Source of the DNA: a virus
Strand: one strand, 5' to 3'
DNA length: 35,976 bases
Virus record (IMG/VR): IMGVR_UViG_3300032118_000027
Span: 1 to 35,976 of that record
A model generated the notes under the pieces. That model was given only the letters and a program-made list of their open reading frames with translations, did not search any database and was not told where the DNA came from. A program made the position numbers and the translations under genes. Below are positions 22,189 through 29,685 of the stretch, piece by piece. How positions within the stretch are numbered: position 1 is the first letter of the stretch; each line of letters begins with the position of its first letter.

Positions 22189-22340
22189 TTATTATATCGA
22201 AATTTATAAGCGAGCTAAAAAGAGATAAAGATCTTTTAAGGTATCTCATATCGGGCGAGAGGGTTTTATTCGAAGGGATCATATTCGCCCTCGATAAAGG
22301 TCAACTTACAACAACCAATAAATTCGGAGAAAACCTATGA
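22185..22340 (+). CDS. Small hypothetical protein, 51 aa
   Basis: A 51-residue frame starting at ATG 22185 within the previous stop. A helical first half (ISKFISELKRDKDLLRYLIS) is followed by a hydrophobic segment (VLFEGIIFALDKG). It overlaps the tiny frame at 22337. Function unknown; the coupling argues for translation. Confidence 0.5.
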   Translation: MIIISKFISELKRDKDLLRYLISGERVLFEGIIFALDKGQLTTTNKFGENL

Positions 22341-22405
22341 CTGGTGGATATGATACAGTTTACCAAAAAGAAAAGGTGAAGGTCGAGACGACTTCATGCA
22401 TGTGA
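22337..22405 (+). CDS. Possible 22-aa peptide
   Basis: A short frame (MTGGYDTVYQKEKVKVETTS and two more residues) that overlaps the previous stop by four bases. It could be a tiny gene of the operon or part of a gene broken by a frameshift into the frame at 22396. Weak support. Confidence 0.3.
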   Translation: MTGGYDTVYQKEKVKVETTSCM

Positions 22406-22524
22406 CACCGAGTGTCACAATTTTAAGCGACAGTCCATGGATCAGAGGTGTAATCACTTCTGATTTTAAACAGTTAGTGTTTAACCTGAAAAACAGGTTT
22501 GTTAACTCTGCACAACAAACCTAA
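22396..22524 (+). CDS. Possible 42-aa protein
   Basis: A 42-residue frame overlapping the end of the preceding tiny frame by 10 bases (MHVTPSVTILSDSPWIRGVI and further residues). No clear ribosome site. It has mixed strand-like composition with a basic end. It may be the continuation of the 22337 frame. Low confidence. Confidence 0.35.
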   Translation: MHVTPSVTILSDSPWIRGVITSDFKQLVFNLKNRFVNSAQQT

Positions 22525-22615
22525 GAAGAAAGAGCCACGAGAAGAATATATCGAAGCTTGGGTTAACATAACAAAACAGGGTGGCTTAGGTCACCCTTTT
22601 TTTTTTTCTTTTTGA
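22499..22615 (+). CDS. Possible 38-aa protein running through a terminator
   Basis: A TTG-started frame with a basic core (HNKPKKKEPREEYIEAWVNI) that reads on through the terminator hairpin and T-tract, ending in phenylalanines. The central part looks protein-like, and small phage genes sometimes end inside a terminator, but the start is uncertain and the overlap with 22396-22524 is unexplained. Confidence 0.3.
   Translation: MLTLHNKPKKKEPREEYIEAWVNITKQGGLGHPFFFSF
22579..22607 (+). terminator. Terminator with long T-tract
   Basis: GGGTGG (22579-22584) pairs with TCACCC (22591-22596), one G.U pair, loop CTTAGG, followed directly by about eleven T. It ends the small-gene run before the 22625 gene. 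Confidence 0.85.
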
Positions 22616-22624
22616 GGTAGTATT

Positions 22625-23404
22625 ATGATGGATATAGAAGTTGGACAAAAATGGGTAACTAGTAGTAATAATATTGTTTTAATTAAGTGTATTGACTCGA
22701 CTGAAGGATTAACATTCCCGATATATGGGGAAGACATCAATACAGGTGAAGGCGTATCGTACTTGCATACCGGAAGGTACTATTCAACAGATTCTAAGAG
22801 TGATTGGGATCTAATCTCTCTTATCGAAGAGAAGGAGGAACTGTTCAAAATCGGAGATGTATGGTTGAACGGTGAAGGTACTGAAGTTACTATAGTTGAA
22901 AGCAACGACACAGGTTTATCAGGGACGGAAGGTGGGAGAAATTGGCACTATCATCTTGATGGTAGATTTATAACGTTCGGTTGTGCCAACTCTTATCAAC
23001 ACAAAAGAAATTTGGTGTCAAAAAAAGAAGAATTCAAAACACAAGCGGAGATATGGCAATATCTCCTTGAAGGTAATGTTGTACACATGAAGGGGTGTCC
23101 TCAGTATTATGCCATGATTGAAGGTTCCCTTCACTTAGTCAACAAGAGAGGTGAAGTTGAAGCTGAGTTTGGTCAGGTAATGTCCTTTTTATCTCCGGAA
23201 AATTGGGAGAAGGTTGATCCAATCTGGATTCCAAGTAAGACAACACTGTGCTTGGTGCCACACCCTTCGTCTTCCGTCGGCAGAGTGGTGGTGGTGACTC
23301 ATTACAACCATCAAAAAAAGAAGTACGTTAATGAGATTTCAGGAGAGGAGTGGGATGAAGTAACACCCATGACTTTGTCTCAAGCAGCTGAACTCTTGAA
23401 TTAA
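22625..23404 (+). CDS. Hypothetical protein, 259 aa, repeated beta-rich modules
   Basis: A 259-residue protein with a TTGAGGTAG ribosome site. The sequence is rich in short strands, with tryptophan and tyrosine at module ends, and two segments look alike: residues 4-65 (VGQKWVTSSNNIVLIKCID and its continuation to SDWDLI) and 74-125 (IGDVWLNGEGTEVTIVESND and its continuation). They share a G-x-x-W start and a V/L-x-I core, suggesting duplicated SH3- or KOW-like barrels. The third part (140-259) differs. It stands alone between two terminators just before the packaging module. No family recognised. Confidence 0.65.
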   Translation: MMDIEVGQKWVTSSNNIVLIKCIDSTEGLTFPIYGEDINTGEGVSYLHTGRYYSTDSKSDWDLISLIEEKEELFKIGDVWLNGEGTEVTIVESNDTGLSGTEGGRNWHYHLDGRFITFGCANSYQHKRNLVSKKEEFKTQAEIWQYLLEGNVVHMKGCPQYYAMIEGSLHLVNKRGEVEAEFGQVMSFLSPENWEKVDPIWIPSKTTLCLVPHPSSSVGRVVVVTHYNHQKKKYVNEISGEEWDEVTPMTLSQAAELLN

Positions 23405-23411
23405 TTGATTT

Positions 23412-23486
23412 CCACACTTCACTCATGATGTCCCTTCGGGGATGTTGTGGGTGAGGTGTGGATTAACACTTATTTTTTTTTCTTTT
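23412..23486 (+). terminator. Very long terminator hairpin (23 bp, UUCG loop)
   Basis: Arms 23412-23434 and 23439-23461 pair along all 23 positions if G.U pairs are allowed, with one internal A-A exception, closed by TTCG. A T-rich tract (23471-23486) follows after a 9-base spacer. It separates the accessory block from the packaging and virion genes. Confidence 0.85.
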
Positions 23487-23491
23487 TCGTG

Positions 23492-23497
23492 TATAAT
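23492..23497 (+). promoter_or_regulatory. Possible host-type -10 box
   Basis: TATAAT in an intergenic region, 16 bases before the third phage-type promoter. The upstream spacer is T-rich and no good -35 hexamer is visible. It could give host polymerase access to the packaging module, or be chance. Confidence 0.25.
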
Positions 23498-23512
23498 CCA
23501 GCTTAGTCGGAA

Positions 23513-23529
23513 CCCGTTAAATTAACCCT
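23513..23529 (+). promoter_or_regulatory. Candidate phage RNA polymerase promoter, copy 3
   Basis: The third exact copy of the 17-bp element, preceded as in copy 2 by GAA and followed by AAAGAC. It lies between a strong terminator and a 300-base leader ahead of the terminase genes, so it probably drives the late transcript. Confidence 0.7.
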
Positions 23530-23829
23530 AAAGACGTACGTATTTCGACGAACATCGGAAACATATATAAGATAAAGAATAAACAACAGCATTAAGACGT
23601 TTATTACGACGTGAGTCTCAAATCATCTTCAGTTGTCAAAGGAGGCGATTGCGAGCCTCCGAAGGAAGCATGTCAAATGAGTAAGACGTTAGAAGTTGAC
23701 GTAATCCGTCACGTCGATAAGAACTTTTGTTGTGTATTGTTGATCTAAAAACAAAAGAATTAAGATGTCAGAGTTGAAAGTACGTTCTCACTAAATCTTT
23801 TAAATGAATATGGATGGAAAAATAAGTGT
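23530..23829 (+). other. 300-base leader without a clear gene
   Basis: No good gene was found between the third promoter and the small terminase gene. The stretch has repeated ACGT-containing words (GACGTACG, TACGACGTGAG, GACGTAATCCGTCACGTC) and a hairpin GGAGGC/GCCTCC at 23641-23660. A 23-residue frame at 23677-23748 (MSKTLEVDVIRHVDKNFCCV and three more) has only weak support. Candidates are a structured 5' leader, a small RNA, or a packaging (cos/pac) or replication site, given the position before the terminase genes. Confidence 0.45.
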
Positions 23830-24288
23830 ATGAAAGATATGGTCGAAACTAAAACGGCTTTGAAGATAATGACACAACCTAAGACTTTGCCTGGTGATAA
23901 GCCCAGGAAGCCAAGCTATCACAGCGGAGCTAAACGATCCATTAGTCGTATGGATGATTTAAGCTTTGACCCAATTAAAGAATTGGTGTTGAAATATAGA
24001 AAGCTCGAAGATGAATTGGTGTATCAAGAAGATGTTAGGGCGAATAAGATTGTCCCTTTAACTGCTGAAGGTAAAATTCGAAGATACAATGAAGAAACTC
24101 ATATGGCCATTTATGAGAAGCTCATAAATACCAGCGAAAAGCTATTGAGATATTATTATGGTAGAGTTCCTGAAACAACCATTGTGGAAGAAAAGAAGGT
24201 GTCGCCTCTCATCGTCAATCTGACGAGAGCCGGTGATGTGTATCAAATCGGTAAAGATTTGGAAGAATTTGAATTCATTGAGGATTGA
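23830..24288 (+). CDS. Putative small terminase subunit
   Basis: A 152-residue protein immediately before the large terminase. It has a basic, proline-rich N-terminus (TLPGDKPRKPSYHSGAKRSI), a central helical region (DPIKELVLKYRKLEDELVYQ, then KIRRYNEETHMAIYEK) and YYYGRVPETTIVEEK near the end. The small terminase recognises viral DNA and regulates the motor. The sequence shows no recognised DNA-binding motif, so the call rests on size, charge and position. ATG 23830 is used; ATG 23839 is an equal alternative. Confidence 0.55.
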   Translation: MKDMVETKTALKIMTQPKTLPGDKPRKPSYHSGAKRSISRMDDLSFDPIKELVLKYRKLEDELVYQEDVRANKIVPLTAEGKIRRYNEETHMAIYEKLINTSEKLLRYYYGRVPETTIVEEKKVSPLIVNLTRAGDVYQIGKDLEEFEFIED

Positions 24289-24316
24289 TATAAATTACTT
24301 ATTAATATTTAGTTTT

Positions 24317-24496
24317 ATGTGTCGCTGTCGTAACGTATGGCTTGATGAAATCGTTGCTATGAACGAAGAATCGATGATCAGTAAGATTATGTATTGGGTG
24401 ATGTTCGTAACGTATTTCCCTTGTGTAATCATTTTCACAAATAACCCAATAAAAAATAAATTATGGCCATCGATTTACACATTAATCAATCAATAA
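24317..24496 (+). CDS. Possible small membrane protein overlapping terminase start
   Basis: A 59-residue frame with an N-terminal polar part (MCRCRNVWLDEIVAMNEES) and one hydrophobic helix (about residues 23-41, MYWVMFVTYFPCVIIF). It overlaps the terminase ATG by 34 bases. No ribosome site is clear. It may be real, since it fills an otherwise empty 174-base gap, but it could be chance. Confidence 0.35.
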   Translation: MCRCRNVWLDEIVAMNEESMISKIMYWVMFVTYFPCVIIFTNNPIKNKLWPSIYTLINQ

Positions 24497-25827
24497 TATA
24501 CGAAGATATATTTATCAAACGTGATGCAAGGTTTTATACAGTTAATTGCAGTCGAGGTTTCGGTAAATCGTATCTCGCAGCAACTGTAGCAATAACTGCA
24601 GTGTTTGAACTTTTAGACCTGGCTGAAAGCGTACCAAATAAACTGGTGTTCATCATTGCACCGACTTATGAACAAGTAACCGACATTTACTACCCATTGA
24701 TTATGTATGATTTGGGTATGGAAGATTATGTGATTAAATCATCAAGAGATCTAGGTCGCTTCTGGTTTCCAAATAATGTCGAATTACGCTTGCTTTCATA
24801 TGAAGCGGTGGAACGAATGCGCGGTAAGGGTTGCTATTTTGCCATATGGGATGAGGTGTCGTCATGCAAGCGTGGGGTAAGCCCCACTGAAGCTTGGAAT
24901 TCGGTTATAAGTCCCTGTATAATAACAAGATGGTCAAGACAAAGATCTGAGGCGGTAAGAGCAATATCACCCGGAAGAGCGTTGATCATCGGAACACCCA
25001 AAGGATACAATTTCTTTCACACATTGTGTATGAGGTATGAATCCGATCCAGACTGGAAGTATTATCATTATGATTACTTCCAGTCTCCTTTTTTGGATCC
25101 CGTTGAAATTGAGAAGCAAAAACATCTCATGGATCCGGTACAATTTGCGTCTGAGTATCTTGCATCATTTGAAGAATCAGGCAATGCTGTGTTTTATTGT
25201 TTCAACAGGTCAAAACATGTCAGTAAAGAGTTATTGGAATTCAATCCAGTTGTGTATAACGAAGATGGCGATGTTGAAGAGTTGGGGGAAGATGTTCATG
25301 TCGCAATCGACTTCAATGTTGGACTCCAATGTACATCAGTCTTTGCCATACGTGGTGGACAGTTACATTTCCTCGATGAGTTCAAAGGTCATCCGGACAC
25401 AGAAACGTTGGCCATTGCCATATCGACCAAATATAAAGGGCATAAGATATACGGTTATCCCGATCCTTCAGGCAGAGCAAGAAAATCTTCAGCTGCGGTC
25501 GGTCGTACGGACTTTAGTATTCTTGAGTCATACGGAATAAGATGCTTGGCACATTCCAAAGCACCTCCAATAATAGATAGTGTTGCAGCGGTTAATCGCA
25601 AATTGATGACAGCTTCAGGTGAGATAGGCATATATGTACACCCTCGTTGCATAGGTGTCGTGGGATCCTTGGAAAGAACTAAATGGGTCGATAGAACCCC
25701 AGATACAGCCACGATTGATAAATCGGAGGGAGTTGAACACTATTCAGATGGTGTTCGCTATGCGGTTGAATATTTATTTCCAGTTAATGGAGGTAATAAA
25801 CGAACCGTTCGTGGTTTTAACTTTTGA
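24463..25827 (+). CDS. terL: Terminase large subunit
   Basis: A 454-residue packaging motor. ATPase part: Walker A-like NCSRGFGKSYLAATV (Gly32-Ser36), Walker B YFAIWDEVSS (Asp130, Glu131) and coupling motif ALIIGTPKGYNFFH. Nuclease part of RNase H type: first acidic residue Asp283 in VHVAIDFNVG, and further acidic residues in LHFLDEFKGHPDTE and YGYPDPSGR. It cuts concatemeric DNA and drives it into the head through the portal. The length is usual for the Terminase_6 type. It starts without a good ribosome site, possibly by coupling with the frame at 24317. Small subunit upstream, portal 6.4 kb downstream: fibre and lysis genes lie between. Confidence 0.9.
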   Translation: MAIDLHINQSIIYEDIFIKRDARFYTVNCSRGFGKSYLAATVAITAVFELLDLAESVPNKLVFIIAPTYEQVTDIYYPLIMYDLGMEDYVIKSSRDLGRFWFPNNVELRLLSYEAVERMRGKGCYFAIWDEVSSCKRGVSPTEAWNSVISPCIITRWSRQRSEAVRAISPGRALIIGTPKGYNFFHTLCMRYESDPDWKYYHYDYFQSPFLDPVEIEKQKHLMDPVQFASEYLASFEESGNAVFYCFNRSKHVSKELLEFNPVVYNEDGDVEELGEDVHVAIDFNVGLQCTSVFAIRGGQLHFLDEFKGHPDTETLAIAISTKYKGHKIYGYPDPSGRARKSSAAVGRTDFSILESYGIRCLAHSKAPPIIDSVAAVNRKLMTASGEIGIYVHPRCIGVVGSLERTKWVDRTPDTATIDKSEGVEHYSDGVRYAVEYLFPVNGGNKRTVRGFNF

Positions 25828-25836
25828 GGAAAGATT

Positions 25837-26034
25837 ATGGAAGATTGGAAGAAACGTCTCATTGAAGAACAACGTGACCTGGATGAGAAGATCTCGATAT
25901 TGGAAGCATTTACACGCAGCGTTGAGTTTACTAAGTTGTCTGTAAGAAATGCAAACTTACTTAAGCGACAGAAAACAAAGATGAGAGAATATTCGCATAT
26001 ACTATCTGACCGTATATTCGATGGAGATTTCTAA
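25837..26034 (+). CDS. Coiled-coil protein, 65 aa
   Basis: A 65-residue, all-helical protein with a GAGGAAAG ribosome site. The charged heptad-like start (WKKRLIEEQRDLDEKISILE) and the basic middle (LLKRQKTKMREYSHILSDR) suggest a short coiled coil. Proteins of this outline occur next to terminase or lysis genes in many phages, with no known role. Its stop shares a base with the next ATG (TAATG). Confidence 0.65.
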   Translation: MEDWKKRLIEEQRDLDEKISILEAFTRSVEFTKLSVRNANLLKRQKTKMREYSHILSDRIFDGDF

Positions 26035-26384
26035 TGTCACAACAAGAATATATAAATCTATTAATTGGTCTGGTCTCTGTATTCGGCGGCTGGCTATTCA
26101 AAGGTTTTAGCGACAGGCTTGAAGAGTTAAAAAATGTGGACAAAGAACTTGTCTCACAACTTAACAGAATCGAGATACTTGTCGCCAGTGATTATGTGAA
26201 GAAATACGATTTGGAAAAAGCCATGGATACAATAATAATGAAACTAGATAAAGTTGAGAATATTGAGATCGTCATGGCTGAAGAGTATGTTAAGAAAAAC
26301 GACATCAACTTAATCACGGATAGGATTTTCAGGAAACTGGATAGTATCGAAGAAAAAATAGACAAGAAAGCAGACAAAAATTAA
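26034..26384 (+). CDS. Membrane-anchored coiled-coil protein
   Basis: A 116-residue protein: residues 7-23 form one hydrophobic helix (INLLIGLVSVFGGWLFKGF), then a long charged coiled coil containing two copies of a unit with YVKK (DYVKKYDLEKAMDTIIMKLD and EYVKKNDINLITDRIFRKLD), about 40 residues apart. A single N-terminal anchor plus coiled coil fits an inner-membrane or spanin-like lysis protein, but no lipobox partner is visible nearby. It is also compatible with a tail-associated accessory. Role unknown. Confidence 0.6.
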   Translation: MSQQEYINLLIGLVSVFGGWLFKGFSDRLEELKNVDKELVSQLNRIEILVASDYVKKYDLEKAMDTIIMKLDKVENIEIVMAEEYVKKNDINLITDRIFRKLDSIEEKIDKKADKN

Positions 26385-26396
26385 CAAGGAGGCGAT

Positions 26397-26747
26397 ATGT
26401 CAGCAGCATTAGATTTACCGAACATAGAAATGGGTGCCACATATCGTCACACATTGTTCTGGACAAACCAAGCAAAAGTACCAATTGATCTAACTAACGC
26501 CACAGCACGTATGCAAATACGTTCGGATGTAGCCTCGCCAGATATTCTTTGGCAGTTGACCACAGAAGATGGCGGCATATTGATAGTGCCCTCGGAAGGC
26601 CGTATAAGCCTTTTTATCAGTGCTATAAATACAGCATTATTGACTACAAGCGGTGGTGTTTATGATTTGGAAGTTGTATTCTCAGACGGTTCAGTGGAAA
26701 GACTTGTGGAGGGTTCTGTAGCGTTTAGTCCGGAGGTCACACGATGA
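26397..26747 (+). CDS. BppU N-terminal-like fibre/baseplate adaptor
   Basis: A 116-residue beta-rich protein with an AGGAGG ribosome site. The pattern GATYRHTLFW, PIDLTNATARMQIRS, EDGGILIVPSEGRISLFIS and YDLEVVFSDGSVERLVEG follows the domain found at the N-terminus of lactococcal phage BppU and in many fibre-linked proteins. It overlaps the collagen-like fibre gene by four bases, so the two are made together. Likely an adaptor in the tail-fibre or baseplate complex; the exact place is inference. Confidence 0.65.
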   Translation: MSAALDLPNIEMGATYRHTLFWTNQAKVPIDLTNATARMQIRSDVASPDILWQLTTEDGGILIVPSEGRISLFISAINTALLTTSGGVYDLEVVFSDGSVERLVEGSVAFSPEVTR

Positions 26748-27799
26748 CTTCTTCGGTAATCACTTCTTACTTAGGTGCTACAGGTTTACAAGGCATACAA
26801 GGGATCCAAGGCGATATCGGTATACAAGGTGTACAGGGGATACAAGGCGATATCGGTATACAAGGCATACAAGGGATCCAAGGCGATATCGGTATACAAG
26901 GTGTACAGGGGATACAAGGTGTTCAAGGTGATATCGGTATACAAGGCATACAAGGGATCCAAGGCGATATCGGTATACAAGGCATACAAGGGATACAAGG
27001 CGATATCGGTATACAAGGCATACAAGGGATCCAAGGCGATATCGGTATACAAGGTGTACAGGGGATACAAGGTGTTCAAGGTGATTCGTCTGATATGGTA
27101 TCGGTTGCCGGTAAAACCGGTGCGGTTACACTAGTAGCCAGTGATGTTGGTTTGAGTAATGTAACGAACGTGGCTCAACTTGCTTCCTCACAAACTCTTG
27201 CGATTACAGGTGATGTCACGGCAATTTCCACAGGTCTAAACACCGGAACAATTGCCACAGAATTAGCTGCGGTTGGTACTGCAGGGACTTATAACAACTC
27301 TGCTACAGAAACCCAATCATTCACCACGGATGCTAAAGGTCGTGTCACTTCCACAGGCACCCTTAAAACAATCACGCCAGCATTTAGTAGCATCACAGCC
27401 AAACCAACAACTCTTGCTGGTTATGGAATCACAGATGCTCTATTAAACAAGGGTACAGCAAATACTTCATTAACTCTATTTAATGGTGAAATAGGCTCAG
27501 CCACGTTTGTCACTTCGACAGCCACAGCCTATCAAGTTATCGACTCAAACTCTTCAACTGTGTATAGGTCTGCCACTTATCAAATACAGTTAACATCAGG
27601 TAGCGAGTATCAATCTTGCATAGTGACTTTAATACATGACGGCACAACAGTTTCTGTTGTTGAGTATGCCAATATCTCAACAGGTGCTGTATTAGCAACA
27701 TTTGACGCTGACATTAGTACAGGTAGTCTTCGTCTATTGACAACACCAACTAATTCTGTAACCACATATAAAGTTATCAAAACTTTAGTTAATATTTAA
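26744..27799 (+). CDS. Collagen-like tail fibre protein
   Basis: A 351-residue fibre protein. Residues 11-113 are uninterrupted Gly-X-Y triplets, made of seven units that begin DIGIQG, with length 12 or 15, a collagen-type triple helix without proline. It is followed by [20 protein letters not shown], common in trimeric phage fibres, a serine/threonine-rich shaft, [20 protein letters not shown], and a beta-rich tip with many T and S. It probably forms a trimer. The repeat region keeps reading open in other frames and on the opposite strand, which gives shadow ORFs there. A terminator follows. Confidence 0.85.
   Translation: MTSSVITSYLGATGLQGIQGIQGDIGIQGVQGIQGDIGIQGIQGIQGDIGIQGVQGIQGVQGDIGIQGIQGIQGDIGIQGIQGIQGDIGIQGIQGIQGDIGIQGVQGIQGVQGDSSDMVSVAGKTGAVTLVASDVGLSNVTNVAQLASSQTLAITGDVTAISTGLNTGTIATELAAVGTAGTYNNSATETQSFTTDAKGRVTSTGTLKTITPAFSSITAKPTTLAGYGITDALLNKGTANTSLTLFNGEIGSATFVTSTATAYQVIDSNSSTVYRSATYQIQLTSGSEYQSCIVTLIHDGTTVSVVEYANISTGAVLATFDADISTGSLRLLTTPTNSVTTYKVIKTLVNI
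26774..27082 (+). repeat. 36/45-bp tandem repeats encoding collagen triplets
   Basis: Seven units in tandem, each coding for a DIGIQG-led block; five are 36 bp and two are 45 bp with an additional VQG triplet. Units differ mainly by ATA/GTA (Ile/Val) and GGGATCC/GGGATAC. Near-identity at the DNA level suggests recent expansion or recombination, giving variable fibre length. Confidence 0.9.
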
Positions 27800-27806
27800 T
27801 AACGCT

Positions 27807-27830
27807 GCCGGTTTAACGACCGGCTTCTTT
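27807..27830 (+). terminator. Terminator between the two fibre genes
   Basis: GCCGGT (27807-27812) pairs with ACCGGC (27819-27824), loop TTAACG, followed by TTCTTTT. The short T-tract suggests partial termination within the late operon. Confidence 0.7.
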
Positions 27831-27853
27831 TAACGTCACGAGGATAGTGAATC

Positions 27854-28948
27854 ATGACAATAGCAACAATGAAAGCCTTTGTCGCAAAGAATGGGTTGGA
27901 CACAAACGGTAAGAAACTTTTCAATGTGGCCACACCAACAGTTTCCACAGATGGTGCAAATAAAGGTTATGTAGATTCGATTGTACCTTTAAATGGCTCT
28001 TATTTAACTCCAACTTTTGCAACTTTAACAGGAGAGACAGCATTAAGAGGTTCGTACGGTTCAGGGGCTATCTATAGTAACTTTATAGTCGGAGATAATG
28101 CAGCCACGCATAATACTACAGGCAGCTACAACACAGGCTGCGGAGTGAATGCACTTCAGCTTAACACAACAGGCAACCAAAACACAGCAGTAGGTAATAG
28201 TGCTCTTCAGCAGACCTTAACAGACAGTAACAATACGGCCATGGGTTATGGTGCTCTCGGCAAGATAGCAGGTGGCAATAACACAGCAATGGGTTATAGT
28301 GCTCTCGGCAAGATAGTAGGTGGCAATAACACAGCAATGGGTTATGCTGCCGGTTACAGTATAACTGCTGGTAGTAACAATTCTATTTTAGGTTGTTACA
28401 CAGGATCGGCTGCTCCCATTAGTGGCACCGGTTCAAACTTTCTAGTATTGTCAGACGGTTCGGGCACGGTCAGACAAACAATAAATTCCACAGGAGCGGT
28501 GGCTTTTGATACTTCAGGTACATCTTTCGGTACACTAGGAACCATTCTGCAATCAAATGGTTCCACAGCTCCGCCTACATGGGTTGTAGGTGGTGCTATG
28601 ACAACGACAATGGTTGTACCTGCCACTTCTGTAGCAAGTGCTACTCTAACAGCGTCTCAGATAAACAAAAAGGCCATAGTCAGTACAACCACAGCGGTAG
28701 CTACTTATACACTGCCGACAGGAACTCTAATGGATACCTTTTTTGGTTCTTATACAGCAGTCGGTATGGGACTCGAATGGTCAATAATAAATTTAGCAGC
28801 TTTTGTACTCACTGTTGTTGCGGGTGTGGGGCATACTATTCCTGTGGCAATCGGTACAATCTCGGCAGGTTCTCTAGCAGCCCCTTCACGAGGTATATTT
28901 AGAACCATAAAAACAGCAGCAAACACATATACCACTTATAGGATATAA
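27854..28948 (+). CDS. Fibre protein with YadA-like head repeats
   Basis: A 364-residue protein with a GAGGATAG ribosome site. The N-terminus (GLDTNGKKLFNVATPTVSTD, then GANKGYVDS) is a motif that joins or caps phage fibres. Residues about 85-180 consist of repeats with N-T-A-x-G-x-x-A-L, the left-handed roll of YadA-type trimeric adhesin heads (AMGYGALGKIAGGNNT, twice more). The rest is T/S/A/V-rich and beta in outline, ending TYTTYRI. It should be a trimer that contacts the host cell. It shares the Asn/Thr/Ala richness of the neighbouring fibre genes. Confidence 0.75.
   Translation: MTIATMKAFVAKNGLDTNGKKLFNVATPTVSTDGANKGYVDSIVPLNGSYLTPTFATLTGETALRGSYGSGAIYSNFIVGDNAATHNTTGSYNTGCGVNALQLNTTGNQNTAVGNSALQQTLTDSNNTAMGYGALGKIAGGNNTAMGYSALGKIVGGNNTAMGYAAGYSITAGSNNSILGCYTGSAAPISGTGSNFLVLSDGSGTVRQTINSTGAVAFDTSGTSFGTLGTILQSNGSTAPPTWVVGGAMTTTMVVPATSVASATLTASQINKKAIVSTTTAVATYTLPTGTLMDTFFGSYTAVGMGLEWSIINLAAFVLTVVAGVGHTIPVAIGTISAGSLAAPSRGIFRTIKTAANTYTTYRI
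28241..28345 (+). repeat. 48-bp tandem repeats in the fibre gene
   Basis: Two full units and a partial third start at 28241, 28289 and 28337, each coding for 16 residues (MGYSALGKIVGGNNTA). They differ at only a few bases. Such in-frame repeats change adhesin length. Confidence 0.85.
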
Positions 28949-28950
28949 GA

Positions 28951-29355
28951 ATGATAGCTTATCCACTCGATTCTGGCCCTTATCTTATTAAGTCAGTCTC
29001 AAAAGACTCAACTGTGATTACATCAGTTTCAAAAGATTCAACGGTGGTTACATCAGCAATACAAGGTCCTCCAGGATCTACCGGTAAGGTAACCATACAA
29101 GCTTTAGCAATACCAACCATAGCATCATCGGCAACTTTAACACTTACTTCAGATGTGGTATTTGTCATTGGCACCGGTATGATTTCAAATATTGTCGCAT
29201 TACCATTAGGTAATAGTGAAGTTAAACTTATACCGAAAGGCTTGTGGCAAACTAATACTGTAGGAAATATCGCACTTGCCACAACAGCTATCGTGAATAA
29301 GGTGTTAACATTAACCTACGATTCGGTAACACAATTGTGGTACTCATCATACTAA
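28951..29355 (+). CDS. Short fibre-associated protein with a minimal collagen segment
   Basis: A 134-residue protein starting two bases after the previous stop. Residues 15-36 hold two copies of SVSKDSTV followed by I/V-T-S. A short GPPGSTG segment follows, then a beta-rich C-terminus (ATLTLTSDVVFVIGTGMISN, then KLIPKGLWQ) that ends in aromatic residues (QLWYSSY). It looks like a fibre tip or trimerisation module. No family is named with confidence. Confidence 0.6.
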   Translation: MIAYPLDSGPYLIKSVSKDSTVITSVSKDSTVVTSAIQGPPGSTGKVTIQALAIPTIASSATLTLTSDVVFVIGTGMISNIVALPLGNSEVKLIPKGLWQTNTVGNIALATTAIVNKVLTLTYDSVTQLWYSSY

Positions 29356-29369
29356 TATAAGGAACTATT

Positions 29370-29639
29370 ATGGCTTTAGGCAAATCGATTGATACAGAAT
29401 ACGGAATACCTGCCACATACTGGGTAATCTCGACTGAAATTGAAAACTTCAAAGAAAAGTGGGTAGATGTTGAATACTGCGGTTATGCGACACAAGATGC
29501 ATATGTAGCCGGTAATCTTCCGTTAACTTGTAGGAGATTCAGAGTGTCTGGAGAGGCATATACAGGCGATCTCTCTCGTGCAGACCTTTATCCACAAATG
29601 AAAACATTGCCGGATTTTATAGGCTCTGTTGACGTTTAA
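29370..29639 (+). CDS. Hypothetical protein, 89 aa
   Basis: An 89-residue protein with an AAGGAAC site. It has strands in outline (ATYWVISTEIENFKEKWVDV and FRVSGEAYTG) and two cysteines. Similar short proteins are often encoded between fibre and lysis genes in phages. No known function. It ends 46 bases before the next ATG. Confidence 0.55.
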   Translation: MALGKSIDTEYGIPATYWVISTEIENFKEKWVDVEYCGYATQDAYVAGNLPLTCRRFRVSGEAYTGDLSRADLYPQMKTLPDFIGSVDV

Positions 29640-29685
29640 ACAAGTGCAACTGACAATCACTCACTTTCGACAATATAGGTGTAAC

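Noticed and set aside
24233-24316. Longer start for the membrane frame at 24317
   Set aside because: The added residues overlap the small terminase end and have no ribosome site.
26775-27134. Long open frames in another + frame and on the - strand through the collagen repeats
   Set aside because: They arise because each 36-bp unit has no stop in those frames; the products are repetitive tyrosine/leucine-rich strings and the true frame continues into a normal fibre protein.
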